From assembly GCF_003206715.1 (NCBI RefSeq), contig NZ_PZJU01000028.1:1-44189 (forward strand): 44,189 bases of DNA, written 5' to 3'. The DNA comes from Salinicola peritrichatus (lineage in GTDB: Bacteria > Pseudomonadota > Gammaproteobacteria > Pseudomonadales > Halomonadaceae). This document shows, piece by piece, positions 14,418-23,575 of this stretch. The first letter of the stretch is position 1. Every line of letters begins with the position of its first letter. The notes below the pieces were generated by a model that was not told the origin of the DNA, made no database searches, and saw only the letters and a list, made by a program, of their open reading frames with translations. Made by a program: the position numbers and the translations under genes.

Positions 14418-17342
14418 TCAAGGCCCGGCGGCCGTGGCACGCAACGCACCGATTCGAGCCTCCAGGTTCTGCCACGCGGGCTCTCCCGGGGCGAAGCGCG
14501 CCCTCAGATAACCCATCAGGTCGCTTAATTGGGAATCGGAGAATTGCTCCCGAAACGCCGGCATTTCGCCGGCGTTTTCCCCGCCGGCACGAGGCGCCAC
14601 GACACCGTCGAGAATCGCCTGGATGACGTTATCGGGCCGCTCGCTGTGCAGATTGGTATTCAGTGCCAGAGAGGTTTCCGCGCGGGAGAAGACGGCAACC
14701 GTATCAGCGTCGTGACAGGATGCACAGGCACCATTGTACAGGCGCTCGCCGGATTCGAACCCATCGACCGTAGCCGCCGACTTTGCCAGTGTGGCCTCGG
14801 CCATGCGGGCGGCTTCGGCGGTATCGGTGATCGGCAGCAACGAGGCCACGTAGTGCGCGATCGCACGTACATCGCTTTCCGGCAACTCGGCGAGTCCGGC
14901 GACCACCGGTGCCATAGGGCCGGCGGCGACGCCATGATGCTCGGCGCGACCGCCGCGAAGGTAGTCGTACAGGGCGGTCTCGGTCCACGCCACCGGTGCC
15001 TTCGAAAGCGCGTTGAGTGCCGGCGCCTCCCAACCGTCGACCAGCGCGCCGCCCAAGTAGTCGTCGCCGTTTTTTTCCGCCCCCATGGCGTTGCGCGGCG
15101 AATGGCAGGCACTGCAATGGCCCGCGCCCTCGGCGAGGTAGGCGCCGCGGTTCCACAGCGCACTGCGCGTCGGGTCCGGGATGAAGGGCTTGGGATCGTG
15201 ATAGAGCGCGTTCCAGCCGGCCATCAATCCGCGGATATTGAACGGAAAGCGCAGATCGTTTTCCACCGCCGGGGCTGCCGTCGGCGGCTGCGTCATCAGG
15301 TAGGCGTAGAGCGACTGCATGTCGGCGTCGCTCAACTTGGCAAAAGCGGTGTAGGGAAAGGCAGGATAGAGATGGCGACCGTCGCGGCTGACGCCGTGAC
15401 GCATGGCGCGCTCGAAGGCGGCGTAGGACCAGTTGCCGATGCCGGTGCTCTCATCCGGCGTGATATTGGTGCTGTAGAGCGTGCCGAACGGGGTATCGAA
15501 GGCGCGCCCGCCGGCGTTGGTCTCGCCGTCCGGCCCGGCGGTGTGACATACCGCACAGTCGCCCGCCTCGGCCACCAGCCGTCCGCGTTCGATCGCCGCC
15601 TGGGAGTAGAGACCGGCCGCCGGATGGGGAATCGGTGCCATCGCCGGCTGCCAGGGCATCATGCCGGCAGCGACGCTCCCCATCGCCACTAGCGAGGCCG
15701 CCGCGCCGAGCCAGCCCTTGCGCCGCCACGGCCGCCGCGCCGGCAGGCCTGGATCGGGACGAGTATCGGCCGCCTCGCCCTGGAGCGCGGCGCGAACGCG
15801 AGCCGGCGTGAAAGGCGGTTGGCGAAAGCGCTGACCGGTGGCATCGAACAGCGCATTGGCGATGGCCGCCGTTCCGGGGGCGAGCGTCGCTGCGCTCAAG
15901 CGCCAGGAAGGCGTTCCACCTTCGATCCTGGCAGCCGGCAGTCTCGGCGATGTCGTCGGCGGCGTTCCGAGGGGCGCTATCATGGCATCGATTGCCGGAG
16001 GGTCGCCGGCGCTTGCGGCGTCGCGCCCCCACTGGTCGAAGTCGCCGGATTGTGTAACCAGCGGAAAGGATGGCTTGAGCAATGCGTGCTCGAGGGCCTT
16101 GCCCAGCGCGATCTCGTCCGGCGCTGCGCCGGCATCCTGTCCGACGACGACCCGCGACAGCGCCACCTCGCCAGTGACCGGGTCGACGGCCACGTCGGCG
16201 ATCCAGGCGGCGCGCGTGCCGGCCTCGAGGCTGTCCTGCACGTTCGGCACGTGGCAGTAGGCAAATCCTCTTCCGTGCAGCAGCCCTTCGACGGGAATGC
16301 GCGCCCGATCCCGATGGCGAACCGGGGAACGCCACTGCGCGCGCTCGCGCACGGCCTCGATCAGGCGTTTGCCGCGCGTGTCCTCCATCAGTTCCAGACG
16401 CAGCTCCAGCGGGTCGCGCTGTCGCTCGTCGGCCCATTCGTCGAGGAAGGATTCCTCGGCAAAAAGCCGAGGGGTATCGTCCCCGTCGGGAGCGTCATCG
16501 GCCTCGGGATGAGCACCGACATACGGAGAAGCCCTCTCCGCCGACGAATTCCCCGCCGGCTCGCGGCACTCGGGCCGGGTCAGCATCAACGCCACCACGG
16601 GGGCTGCTCCGGGAGAGGCCGTTTTCAACGCGAGCCGCTCGGGAGCCGCCCCCTCTCCCCACCCGCGAACCACCCAGCGCTGCGCCATTCCCAGAGCGTC
16701 GACGTCGCGCTGATAGTTCGGGTCGAGCCGGATCGCTATCGGCAGGCCGATACGTTGAGAGACGAAAGCGGCATCGGCGGCGGCATCGTCGCTCGCCAGG
16801 CGCCCGAGCCCGGTTCCGCTCCTGTCACTGAACAGCTCGATCGCGTCCGGCGCCAGCGACAGCAGCATCGACAGATCCTGGCGCAACACCTCGGGCGTCG
16901 CCGTTCCCACCCACAGGCGCGCCGCGTGCGTCGTGCAGTCGGCGACCACCCACGCCTCGGATTCCCCCCACCCCAGTCGACTGGGCCAGCGGTAATGGCG
17001 GGAAAGCACGCCTGCGACGCGATCGCTGGATTCGACGCTCGTATTCCCTCGAATGTCGGGAGACGTCCAATGCACACGCAAACGATCGGCGGCCAGCGCG
17101 GCCAAGGAAGGCTCCGTGGCGACCACGGCAACGAAGTCCCCCGCCTCGATGACAGTGATTCTCTCGCCCAGCGAGCCCAGCGACGCGCGATCGACATCCA
17201 ACAGCCGCGCGCTCTCGAATCGCCCTTCATGCCAACGGTAGAAAGCGGGACGGATCACCGCCGCATAGTGCACCGGACCGCTGACGCTATCCGCGGCACA
17301 GGGCAACGGGCCCGCGACAGGCTGCGAAATCCTGCCGCTCAA
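14418..17342 (-). CDS. nicB: NicB-like protein: degenerate molybdopterin domain fused to a three-haem cytochrome c
   Basis: A 974-residue protein if started at TTG 17342, which overlaps the nicA stop as TTGA. The open frame extends further but only as a shadow of nicA; a GTG at 17273 is an alternative. Residues about 15-500 resemble the xanthine-dehydrogenase-type molybdopterin subunit, but the first roughly 210 residues of that domain are missing. At about residue 484, where relatives have the GVGE glutamate, it reads RLSAAT. A helix near 543-563 anchors a periplasmic part with CAVCH (about 596), CSACH (743) and CASCH (873). In Pseudomonas putida NicB the same fusion passes electrons from nicotinate hydroxylation to the respiratory chain. 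Here catalysis probably falls to the separate subunit at 27606-29849, with this protein as electron conduit. Confidence 0.85.
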   Translation of the reverse strand: MSGRISQPVAGPLPCAADSVSGPVHYAAVIRPAFYRWHEGRFESARLLDVDRASLGSLGERITVIEAGDFVAVVATEPSLAALAADRLRVHWTSPDIRGNTSVESSDRVAGVLSRHYRWPSRLGWGESEAWVVADCTTHAARLWVGTATPEVLRQDLSMLLSLAPDAIELFSDRSGTGLGRLASDDAAADAAFVSQRIGLPIAIRLDPNYQRDVDALGMAQRWVVRGWGEGAAPERLALKTASPGAAPVVALMLTRPECREPAGNSSAERASPYVGAHPEADDAPDGDDTPRLFAEESFLDEWADERQRDPLELRLELMEDTRGKRLIEAVRERAQWRSPVRHRDRARIPVEGLLHGRGFAYCHVPNVQDSLEAGTRAAWIADVAVDPVTGEVALSRVVVGQDAGAAPDEIALGKALEHALLKPSFPLVTQSGDFDQWGRDAASAGDPPAIDAMIAPLGTPPTTSPRLPAARIEGGTPSWRLSAATLAPGTAAIANALFDATGQRFRQPPFTPARVRAALQGEAADTRPDPGLPARRPWRRKGWLGAAASLVAMGSVAAGMMPWQPAMAPIPHPAAGLYSQAAIERGRLVAEAGDCAVCHTAGPDGETNAGGRAFDTPFGTLYSTNITPDESTGIGNWSYAAFERAMRHGVSRDGRHLYPAFPYTAFAKLSDADMQSLYAYLMTQPPTAAPAVENDLRFPFNIRGLMAGWNALYHDPKPFIPDPTRSALWNRGAYLAEGAGHCSACHSPRNAMGAEKNGDDYLGGALVDGWEAPALNALSKAPVAWTETALYDYLRGGRAEHHGVAAGPMAPVVAGLAELPESDVRAIAHYVASLLPITDTAEAARMAEATLAKSAATVDGFESGERLYNGACASCHDADTVAVFSRAETSLALNTNLHSERPDNVIQAILDGVVAPRAGGENAGEMPAFREQFSDSQLSDLMGYLRARFAPGEPAWQNLEARIGALRATAAGP

Positions 17343-17836
17343 GTTGCGCTCTCCCCATCGGCCACGTCGGCGAGATTCAGCTCGATGGCCAGCGTCGCCG
17401 CCTGCAGGATCGCGATGTGCGTGCCGCAGCGGCAGAGATTGTGCTTCAGCGCCGCGATGATCTGCTGCCGATCCGGTCGTTGGAACTGATTGAGCAAGCC
17501 CCTGACGGTCATGATCATGCCGTTCAGGCAGTAACCGCATTGTGCCGCCTGACACTCGACGAATGCCGTCTGCACCGGATCCGGCCGCCCATCGCGGACG
17601 AGCCCTTCGAGCGTCGTGACATGGCGACCGGCGACCGCACCGAGTGATATCACGCAGGAACGCGCCGCCCGGCCGTCGACCAGCACGCTGCAGGCGCCAC
17701 ACTGACCGAGACCGCAACCGTACTTCGGGCCATTGAGGGCGAGATCGTTGCGCAGTACATGCAGCAACGGCGTGGTGGGGTCGAGCGCGAACCGCTCCGA
17801 CCGACCGTTGACCGTAAGGTTGATGCAATCCGCCAT
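17339..17836 (-). CDS. nicA: Nicotinate dehydrogenase-type 2Fe-2S subunit NicA
   Basis: A 165-residue protein starting at the ATG at 17836 (MADCINLTVNGR), the normal start of this family; the frame upstream has no homology. Plant-type cluster motif CGLGQCGACSVLVDG in the first half and the second cluster motif CGYCLNGMIMT followed by CRCGTH in the second half, as in all small subunits of molybdenum hydroxylases. It carries electrons from the molybdenum site. Overlaps the nicB-like gene by four bases (TTGA), so the two are coupled. Divergent from nicC, with a 380-base regulatory region between them. Confidence 0.93.
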   Translation of the reverse strand: MADCINLTVNGRSERFALDPTTPLLHVLRNDLALNGPKYGCGLGQCGACSVLVDGRAARSCVISLGAVAGRHVTTLEGLVRDGRPDPVQTAFVECQAAQCGYCLNGMIMTVRGLLNQFQRPDRQQIIAALKHNLCRCGTHIAILQAATLAIELNLADVADGESAT

Positions 17837-17911
17837 GCCGTTCTCGTTTGGATTTGTTGGCAAGCCAGGCAGTGCACTGGTCCGGACACTGCCATGGTGC
17901 AATCGGATCAG

Positions 17912-17940
17912 CTTAAAGCCCATATGGTGCATACACACAA
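17912..17940 (-). promoter_or_regulatory. Candidate nicA promoter with operator in the spacer
   Basis: Read on the minus strand: TTGTGT (17940-17935), a 17-base spacer and TTTAAG (17917-17912). The spacer contains the plus-strand motif ATATGGTGCATAC (17922-17934) with the dyad TATG-GTG-CATA. A repressor bound there would block RNA polymerase. The hexamers are weak matches, so this is a candidate. Confidence 0.45.
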
Positions 17941-18090
17941 TAACAGCGTAATTTCCTTTATATCACTGCCTCGACAAATGAATCAAGAATCATATAAAAC
18001 AGCGACGAAACCCAATAAACTCAATAAAATTCAAAAACTTAAATACAAATCATACCATCAATGGATCATCGAAAGATGATGCCAAAAAGC

Positions 18091-18120
18091 TTGTTGACTC
18101 CAACAGATATGGTGTATACG
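18091..18120 (+). promoter_or_regulatory. Candidate nicC promoter with operator over the -10
   Basis: TTGTTG (18091-18096), 18-base spacer and TATACG (18115-18120); TTGACT at 18094 is an alternative -35. The motif ATATGGTGTATAC at 18107-18119 differs at one position from the motif in the nicA promoter and overlaps the -10. About 100 bases upstream of the nicC ATG. Confidence 0.45.
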
Positions 18121-18216
18121 TTTTTAAGCCGAGCCGGATCGTGCCGGCGATGTCTGGCATTGACGACAACAACGTTTGACTACGGCAAGACAAAGAAAAC
18201 GAGGAAGGAGCGGTAG

Positions 18217-19386
<1,170 letters not shown>

Positions 19387-19446
19387 TACCGCAATCTCAC
19401 TGTCGCCCGCTCGTCATGCCCATCGAGCGGCCACTGGAGTCCAGTC

Positions 19447-19497
19447 ATGAGTACGTACCGCTACGGCACCAATGTCCATGTCAGGAGCGAACTCTAA
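19447..19497 (+). pseudogene. 17-codon ORF with good ribosome site; possible 5' remnant of nicD
   Basis: ATG at 19447 has GGAG seven bases upstream and encodes MSTYRYGTNVHVRSEL before a stop. The first dozen residues resemble, from memory, the beginning of N-formylmaleamate deformylase NicD (MST--GG/AN V-ANG). It lies directly after nicC, where P. putida has nicD. No further NicD sequence follows in any frame, so at most a 5' scrap survives. A leader peptide or chance similarity cannot be excluded. Confidence 0.35.
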
Positions 19498-19657
19498 TCC
19501 CGAGTAAATCGAATACTCACCCTTTTCTATTGACAAGGAGTTTACCGACACAACAACAAGGCATGATCAACACGATAGTGGTAGCTACGACGGTACCGTC
19601 ATGAGTCGTTGCTACCCAGATTCTCATAGCAACAACAATAAATACGGAGAATAGTGC

Positions 19658-20644
19658 ATGATTAAGCAACTCATCGCCGCCGGTATCTTCGCTGGCGGCC
19701 TGGGCCTCGGCTTGTCGGCTCAGGCCGACCCGCTCAACCTGAACCTATGTGGTGGCAGTCCCAACGGCTTGTGGCAATTGCTCGGTGTCGGCATGGATGG
19801 TGTCCTCAAGGCCGACGATCCGGGCTCCAGCGTCACCTATCAGACTTCATCCGGCGGCTTCGCCAATATCCTCCAGATGCAGGGAGACACCTGTGACCTG
19901 GCGATCGCGCACGCCGGTGAGGCGATGAAGGCTCTCTCCGGGGAGGCTCCCTTCCCGCAGAAGGTCGACAATTTCCGAGCCATCAGCGTGCTCTACAATT
20001 GGGCTCCGATGCAGTGGGTCATGACCAAGGACTTCGCCGACGAATACGGCATTCATTCGCTACAGGATATCGCCGACAAGAAACCGCCGTTGCATCTGGT
20101 GCTCAACCGTAAGGGCATACTGACATCAATGGTCGGCGAGTCGTCGCTGGCGACGCTCGGCGTAACGCCAGAAGACATCGAATCCTGGGGCGGTAGCGTG
20201 GTGCATCAAGGCTCAGCCGTGGCCACCGAGCTGGTGCAGAACCGGCGCGCCGATATGTGGGCCAACGAGACCTTCGTCGGTAGTAGTGCGATCAGCAGCA
20301 TGGCTGAAAACCGTCCGATGACGTTGTTGGAAGTGCCCGACAACGTCATCAAGGCAATGGAAAAAGAGTACGGTGACAGCTCTTATACCGTGCCTGCCGA
20401 CGCCTACACCTGGCTGGATCAGCCGATACATACCCATACCGCCGCGGCGCTATTGGTTGTACCGGCCAGCATGCCGGACGACGAGGCCTACCGCATCACC
20501 AAGGATCTGATCGATCACCTTGATGTGATGCAGGGGGTGCATCCGGCCATGAAACAGTTGACGCCGCAGACACTTCTTGCCCAGTCGGTGGTCGAACTGC
20601 ATCCCGGTGCCAAACGCGCCTATGAGGAAGCCGGCCTGCTCTGA
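19658..20644 (+). CDS. TAXI-family TRAP transporter substrate-binding protein
   Basis: A 328-residue periplasmic protein with a signal peptide (MIKQLIAAGIFAGGLGLG... cleaved after AQA, mature DPLNLNLCGG). The segments GGSPNGLWQLLGVGMDGVL and TYQTSSGGFANILQMQGDTC match the start of the TAXI (TRAP-associated extracytoplasmic immunogenic) family. Such proteins deliver carboxylates to fused TRAP permeases, encoded here directly downstream. Position between nicC and the nadC homologue suggests a pyridine carboxylate such as quinolinate or nicotinate as ligand. ATG at 19658 has GGAGAA about eight bases upstream. Confidence 0.92.
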   Translation: MIKQLIAAGIFAGGLGLGLSAQADPLNLNLCGGSPNGLWQLLGVGMDGVLKADDPGSSVTYQTSSGGFANILQMQGDTCDLAIAHAGEAMKALSGEAPFPQKVDNFRAISVLYNWAPMQWVMTKDFADEYGIHSLQDIADKKPPLHLVLNRKGILTSMVGESSLATLGVTPEDIESWGGSVVHQGSAVATELVQNRRADMWANETFVGSSAISSMAENRPMTLLEVPDNVIKAMEKEYGDSSYTVPADAYTWLDQPIHTHTAAALLVVPASMPDDEAYRITKDLIDHLDVMQGVHPAMKQLTPQTLLAQSVVELHPGAKRAYEEAGLL

Positions 20645-20657
20645 CCGACGGCTCCGG

Positions 20658-20687
20658 GCCGGGCATCACCTGCTCGTGATGCCCGGC
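20658..20687 (+). promoter_or_regulatory. Intercistronic hairpin between TRAP binding protein and permease
   Basis: A perfect 12-bp stem, GCCGGGCATCAC and GTGATGCCCGGC, around a six-base loop, 13 bases after the binding-protein stop and 39 bases before the permease ATG. No U-run follows, so it is probably not a full terminator. Such structures often protect the upstream mRNA and raise binding-protein output relative to permease. Confidence 0.8.
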
Positions 20688-20726
20688 AATCCATCTCACG
20701 GGCACGCAATGCATGGGGACACCACC

Positions 20727-22682
20727 ATGACTCGCGATAATTTCACCCGCCTTGCCAACGGCCTGCTCTCGACGGGACGCCGACGCAAGCCTGACGGCCC
20801 GTTTGGCTGGCTGCTCAAAGGCTACGGCGCAGCCATTGCGCTCTGGGTGGTCTGGACGACGGTCTTCTCCACAGCAGACGTGCTAGCACTCACCATCGTC
20901 TTTCTGACCTTGATGCTGGTGCTGGTATTCTTCCTGGTCGCTCCCAACGATAAGCCCGGCACCGAACTCCCCAATCCACTCGACTGGCTATTGATTGCAG
21001 TCAGTGCAGTCAGCGCAATATTCTTCATCGGTTCGATCGGTGACTTGTCCGATCGCATCAGTCTGCTGACACCACTGACGATGGCCCAGCTCGGCTTCGG
21101 CGTCATCATCACGCTGCTGACACTGGAGGCCACTCGTCGCACCGTGGGACTCGGCCTGACACTGATCGCAGCGGTTTTCATCGTCTACAACCTCCAGGGC
21201 CATTTGCTAGCCGGAATATTCCGCCACGGCTATATTTCACTGTCCTACTTCATCGACGTCAACGTCTACACCAGCGACGGACTGTTCGGCGTGCCGGTTC
21301 GCGTCGCCGCGACCTACGCGTTCCTGTTCGTGATGTTCGGAACCTTCCTCGATCGGGTTCGCGGCGGTGATTTCTTCTTCAACCTGGCTGCGAGGCTGAC
21401 CGGCCGCGCGATCGGCGGTCCGGCCAAGGTGGCGGTCATCTCTTCCGGGCTGTTCGGCACCGTTTCCGGCAGCCCCACTGCCGACGTCGTCACCACCGGT
21501 TCGATTACCATCCCGCTGATGCAGCGCTTGGGTTTCTCGCGCAATCTGGCCGCGGGGGTCGAAGTCGCCGCCTCCACCGGCGGCAGCATCTTGCCTCCGG
21601 TCATGGGCTCAGTGGCCTTCATCATGGCCGAGTACACCGGCATCGCCTACAGCGAGATCGTGATCGCCGCTCTGGTACCGGCACTGCTCTACTACGTCGG
21701 CGTGCTGATCCAGGTCCATCTTCATTGCAAGCGACATGGCCTCGGGCGACTCGACCCCGACGAGATTCCCTCGTGGTCCAAAGTAATGCGGGGGGCCTGG
21801 CTATTCCTGATCCCATTGGCGGCGATGGTAATCCCGCTGGTCATCGGCTACTCACCAACGTTCGTGGCACTGTTCGGCACAGCGGCGATCGTGATTTGCT
21901 CGCTGTTCAGCCGCCAGCATCGCTTGACGCCCCGCCCACTGCTGGATGCCCTGGCCACGACCACCTTCCGCATGGTCGGCGTGACCGCCGCCTGTGCGGC
22001 CGCCGGGCTGGTCATCGGAGGAATCACCATGACCGGGCTGGCGACCAAGTTCTCATCGATCGTGATGCTGTTGGCTGGTGACAGTACCTTCATGACCTTG
22101 TTCTTCACGGCACTGATCACCATCATCCTGGGCATGGGCATGCCGACGGCAAGCGCTTATATTCTGGCGGCCGTACTGCTCGGGCCAACGTTGGTCAATA
22201 CCCTGGGCATCGCCACCATGTCGGCCCATCTGTTCATTCTCTATTATGCTGTACTGTCGGCGCTGACGCCCCCGGTGGCGGTCGCCGCCTACGCCGCTTC
22301 GGCAATCTGCGGCGGCAACCCGGTCGGCATCGCCACCCAGGCAGTGAAACTGGCGGTATTTGCCTTCGTATTTCCGTTCGCCATCGTCTACAACCCCAGC
22401 CTCACTCTCCACGGCACGCTGCTAAGCTGCCTCTTGGAAATCATGCAGGCCTTCATCGCCACGCTGGCGATCGCCATCGCCAGCGAGGGCTATCTGCGGC
22501 ACAAGCTGTCCCCCTTCGTCCGGTTGGCATTGATGGCCGGCGGCCTGACGCTGCTATCGCCCAGCGGCTGGCCAGTGTTGGTCGGACTCATCATGGTCAC
22601 CGGTGCTTTGGTGACCCAACTGCGTGGTTGCACCATCAGCACCCTCGCCCAAAACGCGTTATCCCACGACAGAAACAAGTAA
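20727..22682 (+). CDS. Fused TRAP transporter permease (4TM + 12TM, DctQM-like)
   Basis: A 651-residue membrane protein. The ATG at 20727 is chosen because GGGGA lies eight bases upstream; an in-frame ATG at 20709 is possible. The first 170 residues hold the small-subunit helices; the rest is the large DctM-like domain with KVAVISSGLFGTVSGSPTADV, STGGSILPPVMGSVAFIMAE and GMGMPTASAYILAAVLLGP, the re-entrant loop motifs of TRAP permeases. Works with the TAXI binding protein as a sodium-driven carboxylate importer. Stop codon 13 bases before the nadC homologue. Confidence 0.95.
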   Translation: MTRDNFTRLANGLLSTGRRRKPDGPFGWLLKGYGAAIALWVVWTTVFSTADVLALTIVFLTLMLVLVFFLVAPNDKPGTELPNPLDWLLIAVSAVSAIFFIGSIGDLSDRISLLTPLTMAQLGFGVIITLLTLEATRRTVGLGLTLIAAVFIVYNLQGHLLAGIFRHGYISLSYFIDVNVYTSDGLFGVPVRVAATYAFLFVMFGTFLDRVRGGDFFFNLAARLTGRAIGGPAKVAVISSGLFGTVSGSPTADVVTTGSITIPLMQRLGFSRNLAAGVEVAASTGGSILPPVMGSVAFIMAEYTGIAYSEIVIAALVPALLYYVGVLIQVHLHCKRHGLGRLDPDEIPSWSKVMRGAWLFLIPLAAMVIPLVIGYSPTFVALFGTAAIVICSLFSRQHRLTPRPLLDALATTTFRMVGVTAACAAAGLVIGGITMTGLATKFSSIVMLLAGDSTFMTLFFTALITIILGMGMPTASAYILAAVLLGPTLVNTLGIATMSAHLFILYYAVLSALTPPVAVAAYAASAICGGNPVGIATQAVKLAVFAFVFPFAIVYNPSLTLHGTLLSCLLEIMQAFIATLAIAIASEGYLRHKLSPFVRLALMAGGLTLLSPSGWPVLVGLIMVTGALVTQLRGCTISTLAQNALSHDRNK

Positions 22683-22695
22683 GGACATTCGAATC

Positions 22696-23568
22696 ATGAC
22701 CACCGAAAACCGCAACGCCCCCCAAGCCTGGCAACTCGACCCGTTGATGCTCGACGATCAGATCCGCGCCTTTCTGCGCGAAGATATCGGCTACTTCGAC
22801 TTTACCGCCACGCTGCTGATCGATAGCGAACTGACCGGCCGCTTCGAGATGCGTGCCCGCGAATCAATGACACTGGCTGGCTTGGCCATCGCCGCCCGCG
22901 TATTCACGCTCTACGATGCGGGTGTTCAAGTCGAGGTACTCGCCCATGATGGCCAGCGGGTCGAGAAAGGCACCACACTGCTCAAGATCGAGGGTCCGGC
23001 GCGCAGTATCCTGACGGCCGAGCGTACCGCACTCAATCTGGTTCAACACCTTTCAGGCATCGCTACCGTCACCGCGACCTACGTCGAACGCATCGCCGAT
23101 ACCAAGGCCCAGTTGATCGACTCGCGCAAGACCACGCCAGGCCTGCGTGCGATGGAAAAGCACGCAGTGACCTGCGGAGGTGGCCGCAACCATCGCCTAG
23201 GTCTCGACAACGGCATCATGTTGAAGGACAACCATATCGCCGTGTGCGGCAGCATCACTGCCGCCGTGGCCCGCGCCAAGGCCAGCGTGCCGGTATTGAC
23301 CAAGGTCGAGGTCGAATGCGACCGCTATGATCAGGTCGAAGAAGCTCTGGCCGCTGGTGCCGATGTGATCATGTTCGACAACATGTCGATCGAGGAAATG
23401 CAACGCTCGGTGAATCTGGTCGATGGTCGTGTACTGCTGGAAGCCTCCGGCGGCGTGCGCCTGGAAACCATTCGCGCCATCGCCGATACCGGCGTCGATT
23501 TCATCTCGGTCGGCCGCATCACCCAATCCTCTCCGGCGCTGGATATCGGTCTGGACGACGCGGAGTGA
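22696..23568 (+). CDS. nadC: Nicotinate-nucleotide pyrophosphorylase (quinolinate phosphoribosyltransferase) homologue
   Basis: A 290-residue NadC. Substrate residues are all visible: TAERTALNLVQHLSGIAT, DSRKTTPGLRAMEKHAVTCG, GGRNHRLGLDNGIMLKDNHI, then VEVE, MFDNM, EASGG and DFISVG, which line the quinolinate and PRPP pockets. NadC makes nicotinate mononucleotide, CO2 and PPi from quinolinate and PRPP. It is not accompanied by nadA or nadB; instead it lies 13 bases after a TRAP importer and seven bases before the PhnN-phosphorylase gene. This points to a catabolic, not biosynthetic, role. ModD-type paralogues of molybdate loci are the main alternative, but no molybdate transporter is present. 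Confidence 0.92.
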   Translation: MTTENRNAPQAWQLDPLMLDDQIRAFLREDIGYFDFTATLLIDSELTGRFEMRARESMTLAGLAIAARVFTLYDAGVQVEVLAHDGQRVEKGTTLLKIEGPARSILTAERTALNLVQHLSGIATVTATYVERIADTKAQLIDSRKTTPGLRAMEKHAVTCGGGRNHRLGLDNGIMLKDNHIAVCGSITAAVARAKASVPVLTKVEVECDRYDQVEEALAAGADVIMFDNMSIEEMQRSVNLVDGRVLLEASGGVRLETIRAIADTGVDFISVGRITQSSPALDIGLDDAE

Positions 23569-23575
23569 GTCGGAG

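Larger units (their letters stand above)
17837..18216. promoter_or_regulatory. AT-rich divergent regulatory region between nicA and nicC
   Basis: This 380-base gap is much more AT-rich than its surroundings, especially 17940-18070. It holds a candidate promoter for each gene with related operator-like motifs, listed separately. Near nicA there is a 7-bp inverted repeat (GGCAGTG at 17868 and CACTGCC at 17887) in the leader. An open frame through 17759-18079 has no coding character. The nicC ribosome site is GGAAGGAG, about eight bases before the ATG at 18217. Confidence 0.6.

Noticed and set aside
15819-17489. 556-residue plus-strand open frame across the nicB-like gene
   Set aside because: Antisense shadow; composition is R/G/H-rich and the opposite strand carries CXXCH and molybdopterin motifs.
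17759-18079. Open frame through the nicA-nicC intergenic region
   Set aside because: Starts inside nicA, runs into AT-rich regulatory DNA, and has no ribosome site or recognisable domain.
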